Shown here in pieces: positions 23,659 to 31,156 of a stretch of 32,046 nucleotides of DNA. This stretch comes from DASWHF01 sp036393295 (lineage in GTDB: Bacteria; Pseudomonadota; Gammaproteobacteria; Acidiferrobacterales; UBA6901), in assembly GCA_036393295.1 (NCBI GenBank), contig DASWHF010000067.1:1-32046 (forward strand), given 5' to 3'. Both the position numbers and the translations under genes were made by a program. The notes below the pieces were generated by a model. The model saw nothing but the letters and a program-made list of their open reading frames with translations. It was not told where the DNA came from and ran no database searches. Numbering within the stretch: position 1 is the first letter of the stretch; each line of letters begins with the position of its first letter.

Positions 23659-24315
23659 ATGGACCTCGAAGCGATTCGCAAAACCTACCGGCGCTACGCG
23701 CCGCGCTACGATCTTTACTTCGGTCCGATGTTTCAGCCGGGCCGCCGGGCGGTCGTTCAGCGTATGCATTGCCGGCCGGGCGATCGTATTCTCGAGGTCG
23801 GTGTCGGTACCGGCCTGTCCTTGCCGCTGTATCCCCCAGGCGTCCGGGTGGTCGGCATCGATATCTCGCCGGAGATGCTCGCGAGCGCGCGCCGGCGAAC
23901 GGCGCGGATGCAACTGGGGCAGGTTGCCGACCTGCGGGTGATGGATGCCGAGTCCATGGAGTTCGACGACGACAGCTTCGACAAGGTCGTGGCGATGTAT
24001 GTCGTATCGGTGGCGCCCCAACCGGCGCGCCTGGTGAGCGAGATGCACCGTGTCTGCAAGCCGGGCGGCGAGCTGTTCATCGTCAACCACTTCCACAGCC
24101 CCAATCCCATTATCGGCCGCGTCGAGAACTGGCTCGCGCCGCTCGCCAGGCTGCTGGGTTTCCATCCCGACATCCGCCTGGATGCCTTCGTGCGCGAGGC
24201 CGGACTGGAAGTGATCGACACCCAGTCGGTCAACCTGTTCGGTTATTGGAAGATGCTGCGCGCGCTCAACACCAAGGACGGGCATTCGGCGACCGGCCTG
24301 CAGGCCGCCGGCTGA
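23659..24315 (+). CDS. pmtA: PmtA-like phospholipid N-methyltransferase
   Basis: The 218-residue class I SAM methyltransferase starts MDLEAIRKTYRRYAPRYD. YFGPMFQPGRRAV resembles the Rhodobacter-type phosphatidylethanolamine N-methyltransferase. Motif I is ILEVGVGTGLSL (about 48-59) with the acidic GIDISPEML after it; KPGGELFIVNHF is the later family strand. Such enzymes turn phosphatidylethanolamine into mono-, di- and trimethyl forms (phosphatidylcholine). GGGAG lies about 7 bp before the ATG; the frame is open far upstream but over subunit D. A UbiE-like quinone methyltransferase is the main alternative. It converges on the sigma-54 regulator, 10 bp apart. Confidence 0.75.
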   Translation: MDLEAIRKTYRRYAPRYDLYFGPMFQPGRRAVVQRMHCRPGDRILEVGVGTGLSLPLYPPGVRVVGIDISPEMLASARRRTARMQLGQVADLRVMDAESMEFDDDSFDKVVAMYVVSVAPQPARLVSEMHRVCKPGGELFIVNHFHSPNPIIGRVENWLAPLARLLGFHPDIRLDAFVREAGLEVIDTQSVNLFGYWKMLRALNTKDGHSATGLQAAG

Positions 24316-24325
24316 CGGATCTCCC

Positions 24326-25795
24326 TCAGTCATCCAGATATTTCTTCACCGTGCGGCGATCGAGCCCGGTGCGGCGCGCGACCTCCTCGTAGGTGCCGTG
24401 ACGCCGGTAGAGCAGGGCGCAGTAGCCGCTCATCAATCCCTTGGCGTCGAGATCGCCGTCCCGCAGCCGGTACAGCCAAGCCTCGGTGTCGCCGGTGGCG
24501 GCGGTTGGCGCCTCGCCCGCATAGCGCCGCGTCAGCAGCACGCGGCGCAGCGCCTGTTCGAGCTCGCGCACGTTGCCCGGCCAGGCATAGTCCGGCGGCA
24601 GTCCGGCCTGGAGGTCGTCGAGCACGCGGCCGGCGAAGGCAGGATCGTCCTCGCCGGTGAGGCGTTGCAGCAGCGTGCCGGCCAGTTGCCCGAGCTCGCC
24701 GCCCGACTCACGGATGCGTTGCCGCAGCGGCGGCACGGTGATCATGTTCGAGCACAATCGATAGAATAGGTCGTCCCGGAACTCGCCGCGCCGGCGGAGT
24801 TCGTCGAGCCGGCGGTTGGTGGCGGTGATCACGCGCCCGGCGAAGCGCCGCGGCTGGTGGCCGCCGACCGGGGTGTAGCTGCGCTCCTGGAGGACGCGCA
24901 GCAGTTTGATCTGAACCGGCACGCCGATGTCGCCGATCTCGTCGAGGAACAGCGCGCCGTGGGCGCTGCACAATCCGAATAACCCCTGGTGATCGTCGAT
25001 GGCGCCGGTGAAAGCGCCCTTGCGGTGGCCGAACAGCTCGGACTCGACCAGACCGGCGGAGAACTGCGACAGGTTGGTGGCAATGAAGGTCCGGGTGAAG
25101 CTCGCGGCAAAGCGCTGGCTCCGGCGGTCGAAGGGGATGAAGGCCGAGCGCCCGATGGCCGCCGCGGCCGCGCCCTTGCCGGTGCCGGTCTCGCCCAGCA
25201 ACAGCGTCGAGAAATCCTCCATGCGGTTCCACAGGTGCCGATCGTAGTGCCGGACGTCGTAGCTGAACACGCTGTCCCACAGCTCGCGCCGCAGGCGCCG
25301 CATGCACGCGCTGTCGCCGACCAGTGAGCGCGCGATGAAATAATAGGCGCGCCGCAGCTGGTAGAACAACGCCAGATAGTGCAGCGCCTCGCCGTCCGCG
25401 AAGCCGCGCGTCTTGAGCCGGGCCAGCACGCGCCCGGCGAACGGCACCGGGAGCGACTCGTCCTCGCGGAGCTGATCCTGAATCAGGCCGTCGAGCTCGT
25501 CCAGGGAGCCGTGGTAAATCTCGAACAGGAAGGCGTAGCGCAGCAGCTCGCGATCCTCGCCGCCGGCGCGCTCCAGCGATCCGAGCCCGCGCCGCTCCCA
25601 GTCGGCGATGCGCGCCTGCAGATCCGGAATCAGCGCGCTGAGGAAATGCTTGTGCTGGCTGTTGCCGTCCGCCGCGGCGTGTCGCCGGCCGTCCGCCGCG
25701 CCCTGCGGCTCGCTGAACGGGTTGCCGTAGATGATGCGCGCGCTGCCGCGCAGGTCGTCGCGGTCGGCGGCCGTCAGCCTGTTCGTTGTCGCCAT
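24326..25795 (-). CDS. Sigma-54-dependent transcriptional activator
   Basis: The 489-residue protein has a novel-looking N-terminal region (about 1-185), the AAA+ domain with Walker A GETGTGKG, the sigma-54 contact motif GAFTGA inside GHRKGAFTGAIDDHQG, Walker B LFLDEIGD, and VITATNRRLDELRR. A C-terminal helix-turn-helix follows (TYEEVARRTGLDRRTVKKYL). The N-terminal part has no receiver aspartate or obvious PAS/GAF pattern and presumably senses an unknown signal. ATG 25795 is preferred because GGGAG/GGGAAG precede it; ATG 25831 lacks a ribosome site. It is divergent from the hydrolase-methyltransferase gene, whose promoter is of sigma-54 type, so that operon is the likely target. Confidence 0.93.
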   Translation of the reverse strand: MATTNRLTAADRDDLRGSARIIYGNPFSEPQGAADGRRHAAADGNSQHKHFLSALIPDLQARIADWERRGLGSLERAGGEDRELLRYAFLFEIYHGSLDELDGLIQDQLREDESLPVPFAGRVLARLKTRGFADGEALHYLALFYQLRRAYYFIARSLVGDSACMRRLRRELWDSVFSYDVRHYDRHLWNRMEDFSTLLLGETGTGKGAAAAAIGRSAFIPFDRRSQRFAASFTRTFIATNLSQFSAGLVESELFGHRKGAFTGAIDDHQGLFGLCSAHGALFLDEIGDIGVPVQIKLLRVLQERSYTPVGGHQPRRFAGRVITATNRRLDELRRRGEFRDDLFYRLCSNMITVPPLRQRIRESGGELGQLAGTLLQRLTGEDDPAFAGRVLDDLQAGLPPDYAWPGNVRELEQALRRVLLTRRYAGEAPTAATGDTEAWLYRLRDGDLDAKGLMSGYCALLYRRHGTYEEVARRTGLDRRTVKKYLDD

Positions 25796-25813
25796 CTTCC
25801 CGTTCTCCCCCGA

Positions 25814-25856
25814 TATACATGAAATGTACACATAGTAAGCAGTGAATGCACATTAG
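25814..25856. promoter_or_regulatory. Candidate upstream activator sites for the sigma-54 activator
   Basis: TATACAT-GAA-ATGTACA (25814-25830) is an imperfect inverted repeat (one mismatch in 7). Two direct repeats, AATGTACACATAG at 25823 and AATGCACATTAG at 25845, start 22 bp (two helix turns) apart. They lie about 100 bp upstream of the -24/-12 element, the usual enhancer distance, and also at the regulator's own 5' end, so autoregulation is possible. This is inferred from position and symmetry. Confidence 0.5.
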
Positions 25857-25880
25857 GGTCCCGGCGCAGTTTAGTGGCGT

Positions 25881-25919
25881 GATATAAATATTAATAAAAA
25901 CAATTATATACATAAATAC
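25881..25919. other. AT-rich segment, possible bend or IHF site
   Basis: This 39-bp stretch is nearly all A/T in an otherwise GC-rich sequence and lies between the candidate activator sites and the -24/-12 promoter. Such segments often bend DNA, alone or with IHF, to bring the activator to sigma-54 polymerase. No clear IHF consensus was found. It could also hold the regulator's own promoter on the minus strand. Confidence 0.45.
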
Positions 25920-25926
25920 GGACGGC

Positions 25927-25942
25927 TGGCACGGCGGCTGCA
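25927..25942 (+). promoter_or_regulatory. Sigma-54 (-24/-12) promoter
   Basis: TGGCACG-GCGG-CTGCA fits the consensus TGGCACG-N4-TTGCA with exact spacing and one mismatch (C for the first T of the -12 element). Transcription would begin about 12 bp downstream, near 25953, leaving a 5' leader of about 29 bases before the ATG at 25982. It sits upstream of the fusion-gene operon and opposite a sigma-54 activator gene. Confidence 0.85.
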
Positions 25943-25981
25943 ATAACCGACTCAACATCCGGCAAGTCATCAGGAGGAACC

Positions 25982-27775
25982 ATGTCGATCCCCGCCCCGC
26001 ACCCGTCAGGCTTCCCGCCGGCCGCGACCGGCCACGAACGCATCATGCACGAGCACAGCCTGGCGAGCTTCGACGGCCGCGAACTGTTCTACCGTGCCTG
26101 GCATCCGGGCTATGTGCGCAGCAAGGCGCTGATCCTGTTTCACGGCGGGCACGAGCACTCCGGGCGCTTCCAGGACCTGGTCGAGCGACTCGATCTTGCC
26201 GACGTCTCGGTGTTCGCCTGGGATGCGCGCGGTCACGGACGTTCGCCCGGCGCGCGCGGCCATGCCCGGCACTTTCACGACCTGGTGCGGGACGCCGACT
26301 GCTTCGTGCGCCACGTCAGCGCGACCTACGGTATCCGCGTCGAGGACATGATGGTGCTCGGCCACAGCGTCGGCAGCGTCATCATCGGCGCCTGGCTGCA
26401 CGACTACGCGCCCGGCGTGCGCGGCGCGGTGCTCGGCTCACCGGCCTTCGACGTCAGGCTCTATGCGCCGTTGGCGCTGCCGGCGCTGCGCCTGTGGCGG
26501 CGCCTCAATCCGGATGCCTTCGTCAACAGCTACGTCAGGCCCGGCATGCTCACCCATGACCGCGCCGAGGCGGAGGCGCGCCGGCGGGATCCGCTGATCG
26601 CGCCGCCGATCGCGGTGCGCGTGCTGACCAGCCTGTACGACACCGCGGCGCGCATCATCGACGACGCCGGCGCGATCACCACGCCGGTGCTGCTGCTGTC
26701 GGCCGGGTCCGATTGGGTGGTCCACAAGGCGGCGCAGCGGCGTTTCTTCGAGCGCCTCGGGTCGCGCGACAGGGCCATGCATGTCCTGCCCGGCTTCTAT
26801 CACGAAATCTTCCACGAGCGCGACCGGCATATTCCAATCGGGCTGGCCCGGGAGTTCATCCTGCGCCAGTTCGGCGCGCCGCGCGTGACGCTGCCGAACG
26901 CGCCGGTGGCGCGCCACGGCGAGGCTGAGTACCAGCGCCTGCTGCAACCGCTCGCCGCGCTGGATCCCTGCCGGCTTTATTACGCCGGCCTGCGCGCCGG
27001 GCTCAAGACCGTCGGCCGGTTGAGCGCCGGGGTGCGGCTCGGCTGGGCGAGCGGCTTCGATTCCGGCCGGACCCTCGATTACGTCTACCGCAACGGCGCG
27101 CGCGGCTTCACGCCGCTCGGGCGCATCATCGACCGCGCCTACCTCGACAGCGCCGGCTGGCGCGGGATACGCGAACGCGGCGCCAACCTGCAGTCGCTGC
27201 TGATGCAGGCGGTGCAGCGCCAGCGGCGCCGGCACGGCGCGGTGCATGTCGTCGATCTGGCGTCCGGCCCCGGTCGCTACGTGCTGGAGAGCCTGCGCCG
27301 CCTCGACGACCGCCACGTGAGCGCCACCTGCCGCGACCGCGATACCGCGGGCCTGGCCGAGGGCCGGCGCCTGGCGGCGGCCTACGGCCTGCGCGGCGTG
27401 GACTTCGAGCCCGGTGACGCCTTCGATGCACGTTCGATCCGCAGCCTGCGGCAGCGCCCGAATGTGGCGGTGGTGTCGGGCCTGTACGAATTGTTCAGCG
27501 ACAACCAGCTCATCGGCCGGTCGCTGGCGGCGATCCACGAGGTGCTGGTCGACGGCGGGTACCTGATCTACACCAACCAGCCCTATCACCCGCAGCAGGC
27601 GCTGATCGCGCGTACCCTGGTCAATCGCGACGGCCAGCCATGGGTGATGCGGCTGCGCTCCCAGGCCGAAATGAATGCGCTGGTGCGGCGCGCCGGCTTC
27701 GAGCCGCGCGAGATGTTGATCGACGACGCCGGCATTTTCAGCGTTACGCTCGCGGTCAAGCGGAGCCAGCCGTGA
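25982..27775 (+). CDS. Alpha/beta-hydrolase fused to SAM methyltransferase
   Basis: The 597-residue protein has two domains. Residues 25-300 are a monoacylglycerol-lipase-like alpha/beta hydrolase: oxyanion segment FHGGHEHSGR, nucleophile S129 in GHSVGS, probable Asp244 in SAGSDWVVH and His274 in GFYHEIFHE. Residues 375-595 are a class I methyltransferase with motif I VVDLASGPGRY (423-433), a degenerate second motif and a late NQPYHPQ strand. A strong AGGAGG ribosome site lies 5 bp before the ATG. It heads the sigma-54 operon and overlaps the next gene (GTGA). The natural substrate is unknown; a lipid or lysolipid hydrolysed and then methylated (or the reverse) fits the neighbours. Confidence 0.9.
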   Translation: MSIPAPHPSGFPPAATGHERIMHEHSLASFDGRELFYRAWHPGYVRSKALILFHGGHEHSGRFQDLVERLDLADVSVFAWDARGHGRSPGARGHARHFHDLVRDADCFVRHVSATYGIRVEDMMVLGHSVGSVIIGAWLHDYAPGVRGAVLGSPAFDVRLYAPLALPALRLWRRLNPDAFVNSYVRPGMLTHDRAEAEARRRDPLIAPPIAVRVLTSLYDTAARIIDDAGAITTPVLLLSAGSDWVVHKAAQRRFFERLGSRDRAMHVLPGFYHEIFHERDRHIPIGLAREFILRQFGAPRVTLPNAPVARHGEAEYQRLLQPLAALDPCRLYYAGLRAGLKTVGRLSAGVRLGWASGFDSGRTLDYVYRNGARGFTPLGRIIDRAYLDSAGWRGIRERGANLQSLLMQAVQRQRRRHGAVHVVDLASGPGRYVLESLRRLDDRHVSATCRDRDTAGLAEGRRLAAAYGLRGVDFEPGDAFDARSIRSLRQRPNVAVVSGLYELFSDNQLIGRSLAAIHEVLVDGGYLIYTNQPYHPQQALIARTLVNRDGQPWVMRLRSQAEMNALVRRAGFEPREMLIDDAGIFSVTLAVKRSQP

Positions 27776-29076
27776 ACACCGCCCGTCGATCGGTCAGCCG
27801 GCGCGCCGCCCTCGGATGGGCGGCGCTGCTCGGCGCGCTGTTCTTCCTGGTGTACGGCGCGGTCAACGCCTGGACCGCCACGCGCACCGGCGTGGCCAGC
27901 CTGCATCTCCCCTGGGAGCGGCATATCCCGTTCCTGCCGTGGACGGTGATTCCCTACATGTCGTCGGATCTGCTGTTCGTGGCCGCCTTCCTGCTGTGTC
28001 GCGACTCCGCCGCGCTGCGGCGCCTGGCGGCGCGCATCGCATTCGCGATCCTGGTGTCGGCCGCGTGTTTCCTGATCATGCCTTTGCAATACGCTTTTGC
28101 GCGTCCGGAGGCAGGGGGGCTTCCGGGCGCGCTTTTTTCCCTGCTGTCCTGGGATCTGCCCTACAACCAGTTTCCGTCGCTGCACATCAGCCTGGCGATC
28201 GTGCTGTGGCCGGTGTTCGCCGCGCGCCTGCGCGGCGCTGCGCGCATCGCCGCGGCGGCATGGTTCGTGCTGATCGCGATCTCGACGCTGACGGTCTACC
28301 AGCATCACGCGATCGATCTGGCCGGCGGCGCGCTGGTCGGCGCGCTCGCGCTGCATTTCTTCCCGATGCAGTCCGCGCCGCGCGTGCCGGTCACGCGCGC
28401 CCACCGGCGGATGGCCTGGCGCTACGGTCTCGGCACCGGCGTGCTGGTCGCGCTGGCCGGGCTCAACGGCGGCGTCGCGCTGATACTGCTGTACCCGGCG
28501 CTGTCCGGTGTGTTGGTGGCCGGTGCCTATGCCGGCGGCCGCAGCGACTTCCTCGTCAAGCGCGCCGGCGGCTTCTGTCCGGTCACGCTGCTGCTGTTCG
28601 CGCCCTATTTGTTCGGCAGCTGGCTCGGCTGGCGCTATCACCGGCGCCGCGACGTCGCGTGGTGCGAGATTGCGCCGGGCCTGCTGCTCGGCCGGCGCCT
28701 CGGCGAACGCGAGGCGCGCGCGCTGATCGCCGAACGCGGCGTCGCGGCGGTTCTGGACCTGGCGCCGGAGCTGACCGCGCCGCCGGCGTTCACGGCGCTC
28801 GCCTATCGCCATTTGCCGGTGCTCGATTTCACCGCGCCGAGCCGCGAACAGCGCGACACCGCGCGGGCGTTCATCGCGACGCAGCGCGGTCCGGTATACG
28901 TGCACTGCGCGCTCGGTTACCTGCGTAGCGTACGCCTGCTGGAGGCGCTGCTGCTGCATGCCGGCGCCGAACCGGCCGCGGTCGCGGCGCTGTTGCGGGC
29001 CAAGCGCCCGCGGCACGTGGCCGCTGTGTTGTCGTCGGCCGCTGCCGATGCATCGACGGCGCGGGGGCTATTATGA
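27772..29076 (+). CDS. PAP2 phosphatase fused to dual-specificity phosphatase
   Basis: The 434-residue membrane protein has many hydrophobic helices (about 12-290), with PAP2 motif residues FPSLH (134-138) and QHHAID (177-182). It then has a cytoplasmic-type dual-specificity phosphatase domain with HCALGYLR (His378, catalytic Cys379, Arg385), a correct HC-x5-R loop. Two phosphatase chemistries in one chain suggest removal of phosphates from both a lipid headgroup and another site, or a DSP acting on phosphoinositide-like lipid. The GTG start overlaps the previous stop by 4 bp and its own stop overlaps the next start. The PAP2 KxxxxxxRP element is weak (QYAFARPEAG). Confidence 0.9.
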   Translation: MNTARRSVSRRAALGWAALLGALFFLVYGAVNAWTATRTGVASLHLPWERHIPFLPWTVIPYMSSDLLFVAAFLLCRDSAALRRLAARIAFAILVSAACFLIMPLQYAFARPEAGGLPGALFSLLSWDLPYNQFPSLHISLAIVLWPVFAARLRGAARIAAAAWFVLIAISTLTVYQHHAIDLAGGALVGALALHFFPMQSAPRVPVTRAHRRMAWRYGLGTGVLVALAGLNGGVALILLYPALSGVLVAGAYAGGRSDFLVKRAGGFCPVTLLLFAPYLFGSWLGWRYHRRRDVAWCEIAPGLLLGRRLGEREARALIAERGVAAVLDLAPELTAPPAFTALAYRHLPVLDFTAPSREQRDTARAFIATQRGPVYVHCALGYLRSVRLLEALLLHAGAEPAAVAALLRAKRPRHVAAVLSSAAADASTARGLL

Positions 29077-29258
29077 GCCGGCGCATCGCGCGCGGTTTCA
29101 TGGCGGCGCTGCTCGCGGCGGCGACCGGTCTGGCCATCCTGCGCAGCGACGGCGAATGCGGGCAGGCGATCGGCGCCGCGCTGACCAGACAGGCGGCGGC
29201 TCTGCTGACGCCGGCCGAGCTCGGTTTCGCCCAGCAGCGCATGCAGTGGTGGGATTAG
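29073..29258 (+). CDS. Small signal-anchored protein of the lipid operon, unknown function
   Basis: The 61-residue product starts with an ATGA overlap with the upstream phosphatase, which is good evidence that it is translated. Residues about 5-24 (RRIARGFMAALLAAATGLAI) form a positive-inside hydrophobic segment. The rest is short and helical, with one cysteine (near residue 29) and an aromatic end (QQRMQWWD). I do not recognise a family. It may be a subunit or a membrane tether for the preceding enzymes. Confidence 0.6.
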   Translation: MSRRIARGFMAALLAAATGLAILRSDGECGQAIGAALTRQAAALLTPAELGFAQQRMQWWD

Positions 29259-29403
29259 CCCGGCGGAGCCGAAAGTTCCCCGCAATTCCGTGACTTCCGC
29301 GTGATTCTTGCCGATTGTCGGGCCGCGATGGACAATGGCGGTGCGCGGCATGTCGTCCGACCACGGAGCGCCACACCGCAGGGAGCCCCCGCGTGTCATG
29401 CAG

Positions 29404-29419
29404 CACGATTGACATCGTG
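29404..29419. promoter_or_regulatory. CACGAT-N4-ATCGTG palindrome upstream of the exported-protein gene
   Basis: The perfect 6-bp-arm inverted repeat CACGAT-TGAC-ATCGTG shares the GAT-N4-ATC core of FNR-family sites. It contains TTGACA (29409-29414), a -35-like hexamer, but no good -10 follows at the right distance before the ribosome site at 29437. It is a candidate operator only. Confidence 0.35.
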
Positions 29420-29449
29420 TGTTCCAGAAAGGCCCGTGGAGGATAGACC

Positions 29450-29947
29450 ATGCAAGATTCCGTGAGTTGGTATCGGTGGCTGTTGTGGGGCAGTCTGGCG
29501 ATGGCACTGGGCGTGCCGGCCGCGCGGGCCGGTGACAACCCGGAGTCCGGCCGGCGGGTGGAGGGTTCGTGGTACGGAAGTTTCGAGCCCGCGGGGTATG
29601 CACCCGTGCCCGTGCTGGTCACGCTCGCCCGGGACGGCGGATTGACGACCGCGGACGGGACGGATTTTCTCGGCAGCTATCAGAGCGCCACCCACGGCAG
29701 CTGGGAGCGCGACGGCGCGGACGGTCTGCGCATGACCCTGTTGGCCCTCAATTTCGACGCCGCCGGAAACTTCACCGGTCACAGCCGCACGCGCGGCAGC
29801 GCGCGGCTCAACCGCGCCCGCGACACTCTGTCGGGCAGCTTTCGCACCGACTACTTCCAGCCCGGGCAGGACCCGCTCGATCCCGCGGCGGTCCCTTACC
29901 GGTCGATCCCGGCGAGCTTCGCGCTGCGGCGAATCACCGTACAGTGA
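29450..29947 (+). CDS. Exported beta-rich protein of unknown function
   Basis: The 165-residue product has a signal peptide (hydrophobic 8-22, cleavage near AARA-GDN). The mature part alternates short polar and hydrophobic stretches with many glycines (VEGSWYGSFEPAG, GSYQSATHGSWERDG, GNFTGHSRTRGSARL, GSFRTDYF), a pattern of a small beta-barrel or lipocalin-like fold. No catalytic motif is visible. TGGAGGA lies 7 bp before the ATG. It is a single gene between the lipid operon and the hydrogenase-like genes. Confidence 0.75.
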   Translation: MQDSVSWYRWLLWGSLAMALGVPAARAGDNPESGRRVEGSWYGSFEPAGYAPVPVLVTLARDGGLTTADGTDFLGSYQSATHGSWERDGADGLRMTLLALNFDAAGNFTGHSRTRGSARLNRARDTLSGSFRTDYFQPGQDPLDPAAVPYRSIPASFALRRITVQ

Positions 29948-29956
29948 GGCGGGCAT

Positions 29957-30003
29957 TGTCCCGGGACAGTCGCCGTTGCCGGTTTCCCGGCACCGGTGAC
30001 TGT
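29957..30003. promoter_or_regulatory. Strong hairpins in the gap before the second hydrogenase operon
   Basis: TGTCCCGGGACA (29957-29968) is a perfect 12-bp palindrome. It runs into a 17-bp stem (29966-29982 with 29987-30003) with 2 mismatches and a TTTC loop. The two structures share ACA and are mutually exclusive in part, as in attenuators. No U-tract follows, so plain intrinsic termination is less likely. It lies 41 bp before the ATG at 30044. Confidence 0.5.
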
Positions 30004-30043
30004 GGTGTAATCGAGGCTCGCGATACGGACACGCGGGGCCGCC

Positions 30044-31156
30044 ATGCACAACGGGACATCGTACCTGCCGCGCGCGCAGCTGGGCAGCCTGCTCGAAGCC
30101 TTGCGCACAGCCGGCTACCGCTGCGTGGGACCGCAGGTGCGCGACGGCGCGATCGTCTACGACAGCCTGGACGACGTCACCGCGCTGCCCTACGGCTGGC
30201 ACGACCGTCAGGCGCCGGGCCGCTACCGCCTCGAGTCCGACGTCTCGCCGCGTTGTTTCGCCTGGGCCAACGGGCCGCAGGCGCTGAAACCGCTGGTGTT
30301 CCGGTCCGAGGAGCGGCAGTGGCGCGCACGCCGCGACGCCGGCGGTGCGCTGAGTTTCGAGCCGCTGCTTCCGGCCGCGGAGCGCATCGCGGTGATCGGC
30401 GTGCGCGCCTGCGACCTCGCCGCGCTCGAGCTCCAGGACCGGCACTTCCTCGGCGACGGCGTGCGCGACGGCCAGTACGCCGCGCGCCGCGCGAACCTGT
30501 TCCTGGTCGCGGTCCACTGCGTGTCACCGGCCGACACCTGCTTCTGCGTCTCGACCGGTGACGGCCCGCGCGCCGAGCGCGGTTACGACCTGGCGCTCGG
30601 CGAGCTCGACGACGGCTTCCTGATCGACGCCGGCAGCGAGGCGGGCGCTGCGCTGTTGCGCGGCCTGCCGGTGTCGCCGGCGAGCGCCGGGCAAGGCGCC
30701 GTCGTCGATGCCGAGATCGCCCGCGGCGCCGCGCGCCAATCGCGTGCGCTGCCCGGCCGCGACCTGCGCGCCGCGCTGTTCGCGGCGCTCGATCATCCGC
30801 GCTGGGACGCGGTGGCCGAGCGCTGCCTGTCCTGCGGCAATTGCACCTCCGTGTGCCCGACCTGTTTTTGCTACAGCGCGACCGACGAGCCGACCCTGCA
30901 AGGCGACGCCAGCGAGCACGGCCGCCGCTGGGACTCCTGCTTCAGCCGCGGTCACAGCTATATCCACGGCCTGGTGGTGCGCGCCGACACGCGCGGCCGC
31001 TATCGTCAGTGGCTGACGCACAAGCTCGGCAGCTGGCACGAGCAGTACGGCCGCAGCGGCTGCGTCGGCTGCGGGCGTTGCATCGCCTGGTGCCCGGTCG
31101 GCATCGACATCACCGAGGAGGCGGCCGCGATCTGCGCGGCCGCGCCGGATGGCTAG
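30044..31156 (+). CDS. hydB: Hydrogenase beta-type iron-sulfur subunit (HydB/AsrA family)
   Basis: The 370-residue product has a globular N-terminal part with RACDLAALELQD and FLVAVHCVSPADTCFC, and a C-terminal two-cluster domain: CLSCGNCTSVCPTCFCYS and CVGCGRCIAWCPVGID. The same family serves as the beta subunit of group 3b sulfhydrogenases and as AsrA of anaerobic sulfite reductase; both pass electrons between a ferredoxin-type chain and the FAD subunit. The 8-bp overlap with the next gene shows tight coupling. Hydrogenase context elsewhere in the window favours 3b, but the catalytic subunits are not visible. Confidence 0.78.
   Translation: MHNGTSYLPRAQLGSLLEALRTAGYRCVGPQVRDGAIVYDSLDDVTALPYGWHDRQAPGRYRLESDVSPRCFAWANGPQALKPLVFRSEERQWRARRDAGGALSFEPLLPAAERIAVIGVRACDLAALELQDRHFLGDGVRDGQYAARRANLFLVAVHCVSPADTCFCVSTGDGPRAERGYDLALGELDDGFLIDAGSEAGAALLRGLPVSPASAGQGAVVDAEIARGAARQSRALPGRDLRAALFAALDHPRWDAVAERCLSCGNCTSVCPTCFCYSATDEPTLQGDASEHGRRWDSCFSRGHSYIHGLVVRADTRGRYRQWLTHKLGSWHEQYGRSGCVGCGRCIAWCPVGIDITEEAAAICAAAPDG

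Noticed and set aside
27586..29016. 476-codon minus-strand open frame opposite the PAP2-DSP gene
   Set aside because: Gln/Arg/His-rich shadow frame, no domain, and it conflicts with the coupled operon on the plus strand.
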